From: JALNZF01 sp964447405
GTDB taxonomy: Bacteria; Nitrospirota; UBA9217
Reading direction: 5' to 3'
NCBI GenBank assembly: GCA_964447405.1
Contig: CAYUSP010000004.1
Location: forward strand, 620,001 to 684,000
Length of the DNA: 64,000 bases
Part shown: piece after piece, positions 7,894-16,562 of the stretch
Position numbering within the stretch: the stretch's first letter is position 1
Layout: each line of letters opens with the position of its first letter
Program-made: the position numbers and the translations under genes
Notes under the pieces: generated by a model
What the model was told of the DNA's origin: nothing
Databases searched by the model: none
Seen by the model: only the letters and a program-made list of their open reading frames with translations

Positions 7894-9093
7894 TTACTCG
7901 ATCACTTCGGTGATAACCCCTGCGCCCACGGTCCTGCCGCCCTCGCGAATGGCGAACCGGAGCTCCTTGTCCATGGCGATCGGCATGATCAGCTCCACCG
8001 TGCAGCTCATGTTGTCGCCCGGCATCACCATCTCAACACCCTCGGCAAGTTTTACCACTCCCGTCACATCCGTTGTCCGGAAGTAAAACTGAGGACGATA
8101 CCCATTGAAAAACGGGGTGTGGCGGCCGCCTTCTTCCTTCGTCAATATGTACGCTTCCGCCTTGAACTTCATGTGCGGCGTTATGCTGCCAGGCTTCGCC
8201 AATACCATTCCGCGCTCTACGTCTTCCTTCTTGATGCCTCGGAGGAGCACGCCAACGTTGTCTCCTGCCTCGCCCTGGTCCAGAAGCTTCCGGAACATCT
8301 CAACACCCGTGACCACGGTCTTCTGTGTGGGCTTAATGCCCACAATCTCGATTTCCTCGCTTACCTTTACCACTCCGCGCTCGATCCTGCCCGTAACCAC
8401 GGTGCCGCGACCAGCGATGGAGAACACGTCTTCCACTGGCATAAGATAGGGTTTGTCTACTTCACGCTTGGGCTGGGGGATGTAGCTGTCAAGAGCTGCC
8501 ATAAGCTCATGAATGCTTTTGTACTCAGGAGCATTAATATCCTTGCTCTCGCTCTGGAGGGCCTTTAAGGCGCTCCCTTTGACGATCGGGGTTTTATCAC
8601 CCGGGAACTGGTACTTGGTCAGTAGCTCCCGAATCTCGAGTTCCACGAGTTCAATAAGCTCGGGGTCGTCTACCATGTCAATTTTGTTCATGTAGACGAC
8701 GATATACGGCACGCCGACCTGTCGGGCGAGCAGGATATGCTCGCGGGTCTGTGGCATGGGGCCGTCTGCCGCGGAAACCACGATAATTGCGCCATCCATC
8801 TGGGCGGCTCCGGTGATCATGTTCTTGATGTAGTCGGCATGGCCGGGGCAGTCCACATGGGCGTAGTGACGGTTGTCCGTCTGATATTCCACGTGTGCCG
8901 TAGCAATCGTGATGCCGCGCTCTCGTTCTTCCGGCGCCTTGTCGATATTGTCGTACGAAACAAATGTCGCGAAGTTCTTGAACGACAGCACCTTTGTGAT
9001 GGCCGCCGTTAAGGTCGTCTTGCCGTGGTCAACGTGGCCGATGGTGCCCACGTTCAAATGCGGTTTTGTCCTCTCAAATTTTGCCTTTGCCAT
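7894..9093 (-). CDS. tuf: Elongation factor Tu, copy 1 (str operon)
   Basis: EF-Tu delivers aminoacyl-tRNA to the ribosome as a GTP complex. The 399-residue product shows the P-loop GHVDHGKTTLTAAI, switch II DCPGHADY, the NKID guanine-binding motif, and the two C-terminal beta-barrel domains. It lies between fusA and rpsJ, the tufA position. A second gene at 24379-25578 encodes the same protein residue for residue. The nucleotide match also covers about 26 bases of the 5' leader, including the GGAGG site, which points to gene conversion between the copies. Confidence 0.99.
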   Translation of the reverse strand: MAKAKFERTKPHLNVGTIGHVDHGKTTLTAAITKVLSFKNFATFVSYDNIDKAPEERERGITIATAHVEYQTDNRHYAHVDCPGHADYIKNMITGAAQMDGAIIVVSAADGPMPQTREHILLARQVGVPYIVVYMNKIDMVDDPELIELVELEIRELLTKYQFPGDKTPIVKGSALKALQSESKDINAPEYKSIHELMAALDSYIPQPKREVDKPYLMPVEDVFSIAGRGTVVTGRIERGVVKVSEEIEIVGIKPTQKTVVTGVEMFRKLLDQGEAGDNVGVLLRGIKKEDVERGMVLAKPGSITPHMKFKAEAYILTKEEGGRHTPFFNGYRPQFYFRTTDVTGVVKLAEGVEMVMPGDNMSCTVELIMPIAMDKELRFAIREGGRTVGAGVITEVIE

Positions 9094-9140
9094 GCTGTCC
9101 GCCTCCTGATGGGAAGTGAATACCTATTTGCCAGATGAAA

Positions 9141-11231
9141 CTACTTCTTTACGACCTCGCCCTTTACCTTGGCAATGATCTGCTCTGATATGGTCTTTGG
9201 TACTTCTTCGTAATGCGCGAACTGCATTGTGTAGGTGGCCCTGCCCTGTGTTTTGGACCTGATGTCCGTTGCATAGCCAAACATTTCCGAGAGAGGCACC
9301 TGTGCTGAAATGACACGGCCCGCACCTCTCATATTCATACCCTGCACCCGTCCACGGCGCGAGTTCAGATCGCCAATAATATCACCCATATATTCTTCAG
9401 CACACACAACCTCTACCGCCATTATCGGCTCAAGCAGGGCGGGATTGGCTTTACCTGCGCCTTCTTTAAAGCCCATGGATCCTGCAATCTTGAACGCCAT
9501 TTCTGATGAGTCAACATCGTGATATGATCCATCAATAAGCGTTATCTTGATATCAACTACTGGATACCCGGCGAGCACGCCATTCTCCATTGCTTCTTCA
9601 ATGCCTTTCTGGGTAGGCGCTACATACTCCTTTGGAATGGAACCGCCTACTGTCTTGTTCACAAATTCAAAACCTTTTCCCGGCTCCTGCGGCTCGAGTT
9701 CGAGCACGACATGTCCATATTGACCGCGCCCCCCAGACTGACGTACAAACTTGCCTTCTGCGGTGACTTTCTTCTTTATCGTTTCTCGATACGCAACTTC
9801 TGGCTTACCCACATTGGCGTCAACTTTAAACTCGCGTAAAAGCCGATCGACAATTATCTCCAGATGAAGCTCTCCCATACCCGAGATGATGACCTGCCCT
9901 GTCTCCTGGTCCGTCATCACTCGGAACGACGGATCTTCCTGCATGAGTTTCTGAAGCGAGAATCCCAATTTCTCCTGGTCCGCCTTGGTTTTTGGCTCGA
10001 TTGCCACAGAAATTACCGGCTCAGGGAATATCATGGCTTCCAAAACAACTGATTTATTTTCATCGCAAAGCGTGTGTCCTGTGAGTGTACTCTTGAGTCC
10101 CACAGCCGCACAAATATCGCCGGAATATATCTGCTCGATCTCTTCGCGCTTATTCGCATGCATTTTCAGCAGTCTACCGACACGCTCTCTCGTCCCCTTG
10201 GTCGAGTTGTACACATAAGACCCGGATGTCAGTGTGCCTGAATAGACACGAATGAAGGTAAGCTGACCTACGAACGGATCTGTCATGATCTTGAATGCGA
10301 TCCCTGCAAAGGGTTCACTATCGGATGCGGTGCGAACTATTTCTTCACCCTTGGGACCGATGCCTGTGACCGGAGGAATGTCCAATGGTGATGGGAGGTA
10401 ATCCACCACTGCATCCAGTAGCAGTTGAACACCCTTATTTTTGAAAGCCGAACCACAAATAACCGGGAAAATACTCATGGCAATCGTACCCTTGCGGATT
10501 GCAGCCATAATTTCGGCCTCAGTCGGCTGTATGCCATTCAGGAACTTTTCCATCACCGTATCATCCGCGTCAGCGATCTTCTCGATCATTTTTTCACGGT
10601 ATTCCTGCGCCTTGGGCAAAAGATCGGCTGGGATATCGCCAACAACATATTTTGCACCAAGCGTTTCGTCGTCGAAGAGCACCGCTTTCATTTTTACGAG
10701 ATCGATACACCCACGGAATTTATCTTCAGCGCCAATAGGAAGTTGAATCGGCACCGGATTTGCGCCAAGCCGGTCGATCATAGACTGCACGCTCATGTAA
10801 AAGTCTGCGCCGATACGGTCCATTTTGTTCATGAACGCTATACGCGGAACCTGATACTTATCCGCCTGACGCCACACCGTCTCGGATTGCGGTTCAACGC
10901 CGCTCACGGAATCGAATGCCGCAACCGCACCATCAAGGACACGGAGGGATCGCTCCACCTCAATAGTAAAATCCACATGACCGGGCGTATCAATTATATT
11001 GATGCGCTTGTCCCGCCAAAAACAGGTTGTCGCCGCCGAAGTGATGGTTATACCTCGCTCCTGCTCCTGAACCATCCAGTCCATGACCGCGGTACCGTCA
11101 TGCACCTCACCGATCTTATAGGAAACACCTGTATAATACAGGATGCGCTCGGTCGTCGTCGTTTTGCCGGCGTCGATGTGAGCCATAATCCCGATGTTTC
11201 GTGTATTTTCTAATGAATACTGCCTAGCCAA
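9141..11231 (-). CDS. fusA: Elongation factor G
   Basis: EF-G catalyses GTP-driven translocation and, with RRF, ribosome recycling. The 696-residue sequence has the P-loop AHIDAGKTTTTERIL, switch II DTPGHVDFTIEVERSLRVLD, NKMDR, domain II, and the C-terminal domains with GYPVVDIKITLIDGSYHDVD. Length is typical. The presence of tuf just downstream and rpsG and rpsL upstream marks the classical str operon. No second EF-G gene is seen in the window. Confidence 0.99.
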   Translation of the reverse strand: MARQYSLENTRNIGIMAHIDAGKTTTTERILYYTGVSYKIGEVHDGTAVMDWMVQEQERGITITSAATTCFWRDKRINIIDTPGHVDFTIEVERSLRVLDGAVAAFDSVSGVEPQSETVWRQADKYQVPRIAFMNKMDRIGADFYMSVQSMIDRLGANPVPIQLPIGAEDKFRGCIDLVKMKAVLFDDETLGAKYVVGDIPADLLPKAQEYREKMIEKIADADDTVMEKFLNGIQPTEAEIMAAIRKGTIAMSIFPVICGSAFKNKGVQLLLDAVVDYLPSPLDIPPVTGIGPKGEEIVRTASDSEPFAGIAFKIMTDPFVGQLTFIRVYSGTLTSGSYVYNSTKGTRERVGRLLKMHANKREEIEQIYSGDICAAVGLKSTLTGHTLCDENKSVVLEAMIFPEPVISVAIEPKTKADQEKLGFSLQKLMQEDPSFRVMTDQETGQVIISGMGELHLEIIVDRLLREFKVDANVGKPEVAYRETIKKKVTAEGKFVRQSGGRGQYGHVVLELEPQEPGKGFEFVNKTVGGSIPKEYVAPTQKGIEEAMENGVLAGYPVVDIKITLIDGSYHDVDSSEMAFKIAGSMGFKEGAGKANPALLEPIMAVEVVCAEEYMGDIIGDLNSRRGRVQGMNMRGAGRVISAQVPLSEMFGYATDIRSKTQGRATYTMQFAHYEEVPKTISEQIIAKVKGEVVKK

Positions 11232-11258
11232 AACTTCCTCCGCTTCTCGTTTTATACC

Positions 11259-11729
11259 TTACCAGCGATAGTGGGCAAATGCCTTATTGGCGTCTGCCAT
11301 GCGGTGGATGTCTTCCTTCTTTTTTATTGCCCCACCGGTGTTGTTCGACGCATCCATGATCTCTCCAGCAAGTTTATCCACCATTGATTTCTCAGGTCGT
11401 TGCGAAGCATACAGCCTGAGCCAACGGTATGCAAGCGACATCCGGCGCGGTTGTTTTACCTCGATTGGCACCTGATATGAAGCCCCTCCAACCCGTCGAG
11501 ATTTCACCTCGAGCGTCGGCTTCAAATTCTCTATAGCCTTCTTAAAAACAACAATAGGATCGCTGTTGGTTTTCTGCTGAATTTTATCTAGTGCCTTATA
11601 GCAAATGGCCTCTGCCGTGCTCTTCTTGCCCTTGCGCATAAGCACATTCACAAACTTGGCGAGCATCTGGCTGTGATATTTTGGATCCGGCAACGATTCT
11701 CTTTTAACGACAACTTGTTTTCTCGGCAT
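11259..11729 (-). CDS. rpsG: 30S ribosomal protein S7
   Basis: S7 nucleates assembly of the head of the small subunit and contacts E-site tRNA. The 156-residue product begins MPRKQVVVKRESLPDPKYHS. The family signature with the VGGASYQVPIEVKQPRR loop is present. Length is standard. It lies between rpsL and fusA, the conserved str order. Confidence 0.98.
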   Translation of the reverse strand: MPRKQVVVKRESLPDPKYHSQMLAKFVNVLMRKGKKSTAEAICYKALDKIQQKTNSDPIVVFKKAIENLKPTLEVKSRRVGGASYQVPIEVKQPRRMSLAYRWLRLYASQRPEKSMVDKLAGEIMDASNNTGGAIKKKEDIHRMADANKAFAHYRW

Positions 11730-11797
11730 AATATGGAATTCCTTCTCTTACGCATTTGGCGCCGCTCATCAGAACGCCGGTTAACGCTACCCACTTT

Positions 11798-12169
11798 CTA
11801 CTTCGGCCGCTTTGCTCCATACTTGGATCGACCCTGCTTACGATTTGCGACACCCACGGTATCCAGCGTACCTCTTACAATGTGATAGCGCACGCCCGGG
11901 AGATCCTTAACTCTTCCACCACGAATGAGAACAATCGAGTGCTCCTGCAAATTGTGTCCTACGCCAGGAATATAGGTGGTCACTTCCATCTGGTTTGTAA
12001 GCCTTACCCTCGCCACCTTGCGGAGAGCCGAGTTTGGCTTTTTCGGTGTTGTAGTATACACCCTGATACAGACCCCTCTTTTCTGAGGACAGCTCTTCAG
12101 CGCGGGGCTCTTAGTCTTGCTGGCAGCCAGGGATCTTCCTTTTCTGACAAGTTGACTAATTGTAGGCAC
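11798..12169 (-). CDS. rpsL: 30S ribosomal protein S12
   Basis: S12 sits at the decoding centre and influences accuracy. The 123-residue protein has the conserved PTISQLVRKGR start and the KKPNSALRKVARVRL segment. The Lys of KPNSA, the classical streptomycin-resistance position, is the sensitive-type residue. The start is GTG at 12169, preceded by AAGGAG at good spacing. It is the first gene of the str operon and has its own strong promoter about 65 bases upstream. Confidence 0.98.
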   Translation of the reverse strand: MPTISQLVRKGRSLAASKTKSPALKSCPQKRGVCIRVYTTTPKKPNSALRKVARVRLTNQMEVTTYIPGVGHNLQEHSIVLIRGGRVKDLPGVRYHIVRGTLDTVGVANRKQGRSKYGAKRPK

Positions 12170-12233
12170 GAGATTTACTCCTTAAAAACACAGGGATAGC
12201 ACGTTTTTAAAAACATTGAGTCAAAACCCGGTA

Positions 12234-12262
12234 ATTATACTGACACATGGACACTTTGTCAA
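12234..12262 (-). promoter_or_regulatory. Consensus sigma70 promoter for the str operon
   Basis: Reading the minus strand, a perfect TTGACA box (12257-12262) is followed after 17 bases by a perfect TATAAT box (12234-12239). Transcription would begin near 12227, about 58 bases upstream of the rpsL GTG. It sits in the 193-base gap between rpoC and rpsL, which has no other gene. It should drive rpsL-rpsG-fusA-tuf and possibly the S10 genes. Confidence 0.85.
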
Positions 12263-12362
12263 GCTATTTCTGCCTACCACGAAAATCCTTAACGAATTAT
12301 ACGGCAGCGGCATGTGCAGCATCGAGAATCCCACGGAATTGCACAACTCTCATCATTTCGCT

Positions 12363-15300
12363 CTATTCAGTGATCGGCGCAGGCTCATCAACAACAACAT
12401 ATGTATTCCGATATTCGGTCATTCCAGTACCTGCAGGTATCAGCCTGCCCATAATCACATTTTCCTTCAAACCGACAAGATCGTCTATCGCACCAGTGAT
12501 GGCAGCCTCGGTTAGCACGCGTGTCGTTTCCTGGAATGAAGCTGCTGAAATAAAGCTGTCCGTAGTGAGCGAAGCTTTTGTGATACCGAGCAGGATCGGG
12601 CGCGCTGTCGCAGGTTTGCCACCTTTTGCGATGATAGCTTCATTTTCCCGGGAGAAAGTGAACCGATCCACTTGCTCACCAATCAGGAATGCTGTATCAC
12701 CAGCCTCCTCAATCCTTACTTTTCTCAGCATCTGACGAACAATGACTTCAATATGTTTATCATTGATACTCACACCCTGGAGCCGATATACCTGCTGCAC
12801 TTCGTCCACCAGGTATTTTTGGAGTTCACGGGGACCAAGCACACTCAATATATCATGAGGGTCAACCGGACCATCCATCAAGGGTTCACCTGCCTGCAGC
12901 CAATCTCCCTCGTGCACATTCACGTGTTTGCCTTTGGGTATAAGATATTCTTTTTCATTACCACTGCCGTCTTTTACTAGAATACGGCGCATACCCTTCA
13001 CAAATCCGCCGAACTCCACTGTTCCATCTATTTCGCTGATGATAGCCTGTTCTTTTGGTTTGCGTGCTTCGAATAACTCTGCTACCCGGGGAAGACCCCC
13101 CGTGATATCCTTCGTCTTAGTGGTTTCGCGCGGTATCTTCACGAGGATGTCTCCAGGGAAAATCTCATCATTTTTATCTACCAGGATGTGCGCCCCCGCC
13201 GGGAGCAAATACCTGGCCACAACATTCGACCCCGGCAGTTTTGCCGTCTTACCATGCGGATCCTTGATGGAAATGCGCGGGCGCAGGTTCTGGTTCGGAT
13301 AATCAATGATTACCTTGCGGGACAAACCGGTAATCTCATCAACTTCCTCCCGCATCGTTACGCCTTCGATGATGTCTCCGAAAGCAATCTTACCGCCGAT
13401 CTCGGTCAGGATCGGTAAAGAGTAGGGATCCCACTCAACAAGTTTCTGTCCCACTTCAACTTTGCGGCCATCCGGCACCTTAATGCGGGCACCGTAGATG
13501 ACTGCGTATTTTTCCTTCTCGCGCCCGGTCTCGTCATAAATGGCGATGCTACCGTTCCGAGACATGGCCACATAATCGCCTTCTTTATTCTTCACGGTAT
13601 TCAAGTTTAGGTATTTCATGATACCGGCGTTCTTGGTTTCCAGCACGGTCTGCTCAACAACTTTGCTCGCCGTACCACCAATATGGAAAGTCCGCATAGT
13701 AAGCTGGGTTCCCGGCTCGCCGATTGACTGTGCTGCGATGATCCCTATTGCTTCACCAATATTGACGAGTTTGCCGCGGCTCAGATCGCGACCATAGCAC
13801 ATCTTGCACACACCGCGCAGCGACTGGCACGTGAGCACAGACCTGATTTTGATGCGATCGATTCCCGCTTCGTCAATACCTTTGACAAGCTCCTCATTGA
13901 TTTCCCGGCGCGTGCCGACAATCACTTCCTTGGTGATCGGGTCCTTGATGTCCTCAGCCGCTACACGTCCCAGAATGCGTTCTGACAACGGCTCGATGAT
14001 TTCGCCGCCTTCCACGAGCGAACCAACTACAATACCATCGGTTGTTCCGCAGTCTTCCTGCGTGATGATCACATCCTGAGACACGTCGACAAGACGTCTC
14101 GTAAGGTAGCCCGAATTCGCGGTCTTCAAGGCTGTATCGGCAAGACCCTTTCGCGCACCGTGCGTCGAGATGAAATACTGAAGTACTGTCAGCCCCTCGC
14201 GGAAGTTCGCCGTAATCGGCGTTTCAATGATTTCTCCGGATGGTTTGGCCATCAGTCCGCGCATGCCTGCCAGCTGCCTGATCTGTTGGGTGCTACCGCG
14301 CGCGCCTGAGTCAGCCATCATGAAAATATTATTAAAGGATCGGGCCTCTTGCAATTCCGATTTCTTTGCACTGCCCAGTTCAACCGCTTCCATGCCAAGT
14401 TCGGCCATCATTTCATCGGCGATTTTTTCGGTCACGTTCGCCCAAATGTCGATTTCCTTGTTATAGCGCTCACCATTGGTGATAAGACCCTCGGTGTATT
14501 GCTGATGAATCTCCATGACCTCTTTTTGTGCCTGGTCGATGAATTTTTGTTTCTTGCTCGGGATATGCATGTCAGAAATACAGATAGAGATCCCGGCGCG
14601 AGTTGCATATTTGAAGCCAAGTTCCTTCAAATCATCAATCAGGGTCACCGTCCGGCGCAGGCCAAGTTTTCGGTAGCACTCATCAATGAGCTTCGCAAGT
14701 TCCTTTTTATTCATTTCCTTGTTAACAGATGAGAACGGCATCCCCTCTGGCAGAATATCACTGAACAACACGCGTCCCACCGTGGTCTCTTCTATCTTAC
14801 CGTTCAGCCGAACCCGCACGCGTGCGTGGATATCAGCCATGCGCTGGTCATAAGCGATTCGGACTTCGTCTCTTCCCGAGAATATTTTACCTTCTCCGAG
14901 AACGCCGGAACGAATCTTGGTGAGATAGTAACATCCAAGTACGATGTCCTGCGAAGGGACGGTAATCGGCCTGCCGTTCGCCGGAGAGAGCACATTGTTG
15001 ATCGAAAGCATGAGAACCCTAGCCTCGAGCTGGGCCTCTACCGAAAGCGGGATATGCACTGCCATTTGGTCGCCGTCAAAATCTGCGTTGAATGCCGCGC
15101 ATACTAACGGATGGAGACGAATGGCCTTACCTTCGACCAACACAGGATCGAAAGCCTGAATACCAAGCCGGTGAAGCGTAGGGGCGCGGTTTAACATGAC
15201 CGGATGCTCTTGAATCACCTCTTCCAGAACATCCCACACTTCTGGCCTTTCCCGTTCGATCATTTTTTTAGCGCTTTTTATAGTTGTCGCATAACCCTTC

Positions 15301-16502
15301 TCTTCAAGCTTGTTGAAGATAAAAGGCTTGAAGAGTTCCAGCGCCATTTTTTTAGGTAGGCCGCACTGGTGCAGCTTGAGATCAGGCCCGACGACAATGA
15401 CTGATCGTCCGGAATAGTCCACTCGCTTGCCCAGCAGGTTCTGACGGAAACGGCCCTGTTTGCCTTTCAACATATCAGAAAGCGACTTGAGAGGACGTTT
15501 GTTCGGCCCTCGCAGTACGCGTCCGCGCCTGCCATTGTCAAAGAGCGCATCCACTGCTTCCTGGAGCATCCTTTTTTCATTCCGGACGATAACGGATGGC
15601 GCTTTTAGCTCCTCAAGACGGTGCAGCCGGTTGTTCCGGTTGATGACCCTTCGATACAGATCATTCAGGTCAGAGGTGGCGAAGCGACCACCTTCAAGCG
15701 GCACGAGCGGCCGCAGCTCCGGCGGAATCACCGGGATGACATCAAGAATCATCCACTCAGGCTTGTTGCCGGATTTGCGGAATGCCTCAATTACCTTCAG
15801 CCGTTTGGTTAATTTTTTCTTTGTTGCAACGGAGGTAGCATCCTCGATCTTCTTTCGAATGTCCTCGGATTCAACATCGAGATCGATGGTCTTCAGCATT
15901 TCCCTGATCGCCTCGGCGCCCATGCCCGCCTTAAACGAACCAGCACCGTGGTCTTGCATTGCTTTCCGATACTTTTCCTCTGTTAAGAGTTCTTTGTGCT
16001 TCAGCTTAGTGATATCGGAATCGCCCGGGTCAACGACAACGTACCCTTCAAAATAGAGGACCTTTTCAAGCTGACGCAGCGTCATGTCGAGTAGCGTACC
16101 GATCCTGCTCGGAAGCCCCTTCAGGAACCAGATATGGGCAACCGGTGAAGACAGCTCGATATGTCCCATCCGCTCGCGCCGTACCTTGGACTGGATCACT
16201 TCGACTCCGCACTTGTCGCATACGATGCCGCGATGCTTCATTCGCTTGTATTTTCCGCAGAGGCATTCCCAGTCCTTGATCGGACCGAATATCTTCGCAC
16301 AGAACAAGCCATCCCGCTCCGGCTTGAAAGACCGATAATTGATCGTCTCGGGTTTTTTTACTTCACCATAGGACCATTCTTTGATGCGGTCCGGTGATGC
16401 GATCTTGATCCGCATGGCGTCAAAACTGATGTCCTTCGGCTTCTCAAAGAGATTCATGACATCCGTTCTCGCTTTACTTTCCGCAAATTGTTTCCCTTCC
16501 AC
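12363..16502 (-). CDS. rpoC: DNA-directed RNA polymerase subunit beta'
   Basis: This is the catalytic clamp subunit of RNA polymerase. It contains the N-terminal zinc ribbon (CLCGKYKRMKHRGIVCDKCG) and the absolutely conserved NADFDGDQMAVH motif that holds the active-site magnesium. The second zinc site with CGTTDG and CQSLRGVCKMCYGRDL is also present. I use the GTG at 16502 (1379 residues) because GGAGG lies six bases before it. The frame also stays open to an ATG at 16553 without a ribosome site, and an internal ATG at 16457 has only a weak one. rpoB ends 60 bases upstream of the chosen start. Confidence 0.98.
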   Translation of the reverse strand: MEGKQFAESKARTDVMNLFEKPKDISFDAMRIKIASPDRIKEWSYGEVKKPETINYRSFKPERDGLFCAKIFGPIKDWECLCGKYKRMKHRGIVCDKCGVEVIQSKVRRERMGHIELSSPVAHIWFLKGLPSRIGTLLDMTLRQLEKVLYFEGYVVVDPGDSDITKLKHKELLTEEKYRKAMQDHGAGSFKAGMGAEAIREMLKTIDLDVESEDIRKKIEDATSVATKKKLTKRLKVIEAFRKSGNKPEWMILDVIPVIPPELRPLVPLEGGRFATSDLNDLYRRVINRNNRLHRLEELKAPSVIVRNEKRMLQEAVDALFDNGRRGRVLRGPNKRPLKSLSDMLKGKQGRFRQNLLGKRVDYSGRSVIVVGPDLKLHQCGLPKKMALELFKPFIFNKLEEKGYATTIKSAKKMIERERPEVWDVLEEVIQEHPVMLNRAPTLHRLGIQAFDPVLVEGKAIRLHPLVCAAFNADFDGDQMAVHIPLSVEAQLEARVLMLSINNVLSPANGRPITVPSQDIVLGCYYLTKIRSGVLGEGKIFSGRDEVRIAYDQRMADIHARVRVRLNGKIEETTVGRVLFSDILPEGMPFSSVNKEMNKKELAKLIDECYRKLGLRRTVTLIDDLKELGFKYATRAGISICISDMHIPSKKQKFIDQAQKEVMEIHQQYTEGLITNGERYNKEIDIWANVTEKIADEMMAELGMEAVELGSAKKSELQEARSFNNIFMMADSGARGSTQQIRQLAGMRGLMAKPSGEIIETPITANFREGLTVLQYFISTHGARKGLADTALKTANSGYLTRRLVDVSQDVIITQEDCGTTDGIVVGSLVEGGEIIEPLSERILGRVAAEDIKDPITKEVIVGTRREINEELVKGIDEAGIDRIKIRSVLTCQSLRGVCKMCYGRDLSRGKLVNIGEAIGIIAAQSIGEPGTQLTMRTFHIGGTASKVVEQTVLETKNAGIMKYLNLNTVKNKEGDYVAMSRNGSIAIYDETGREKEKYAVIYGARIKVPDGRKVEVGQKLVEWDPYSLPILTEIGGKIAFGDIIEGVTMREEVDEITGLSRKVIIDYPNQNLRPRISIKDPHGKTAKLPGSNVVARYLLPAGAHILVDKNDEIFPGDILVKIPRETTKTKDITGGLPRVAELFEARKPKEQAIISEIDGTVEFGGFVKGMRRILVKDGSGNEKEYLIPKGKHVNVHEGDWLQAGEPLMDGPVDPHDILSVLGPRELQKYLVDEVQQVYRLQGVSINDKHIEVIVRQMLRKVRIEEAGDTAFLIGEQVDRFTFSRENEAIIAKGGKPATARPILLGITKASLTTDSFISAASFQETTRVLTEAAITGAIDDLVGLKENVIMGRLIPAGTGMTEYRNTYVVVDEPAPITE

Positions 16503-16562
16503 TGTGGACCTCCATTCGGAACTGCCGTACGAAATCGCGGCACCCGGATACATTACACGTGA

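Noticed and set aside
7870..8568. Long plus-strand frame (232 residues) opposite tuf, repeated opposite the second tuf
   Set aside because: It lies antisense to a highly conserved gene, has no family features, and appears twice only because tuf is duplicated.
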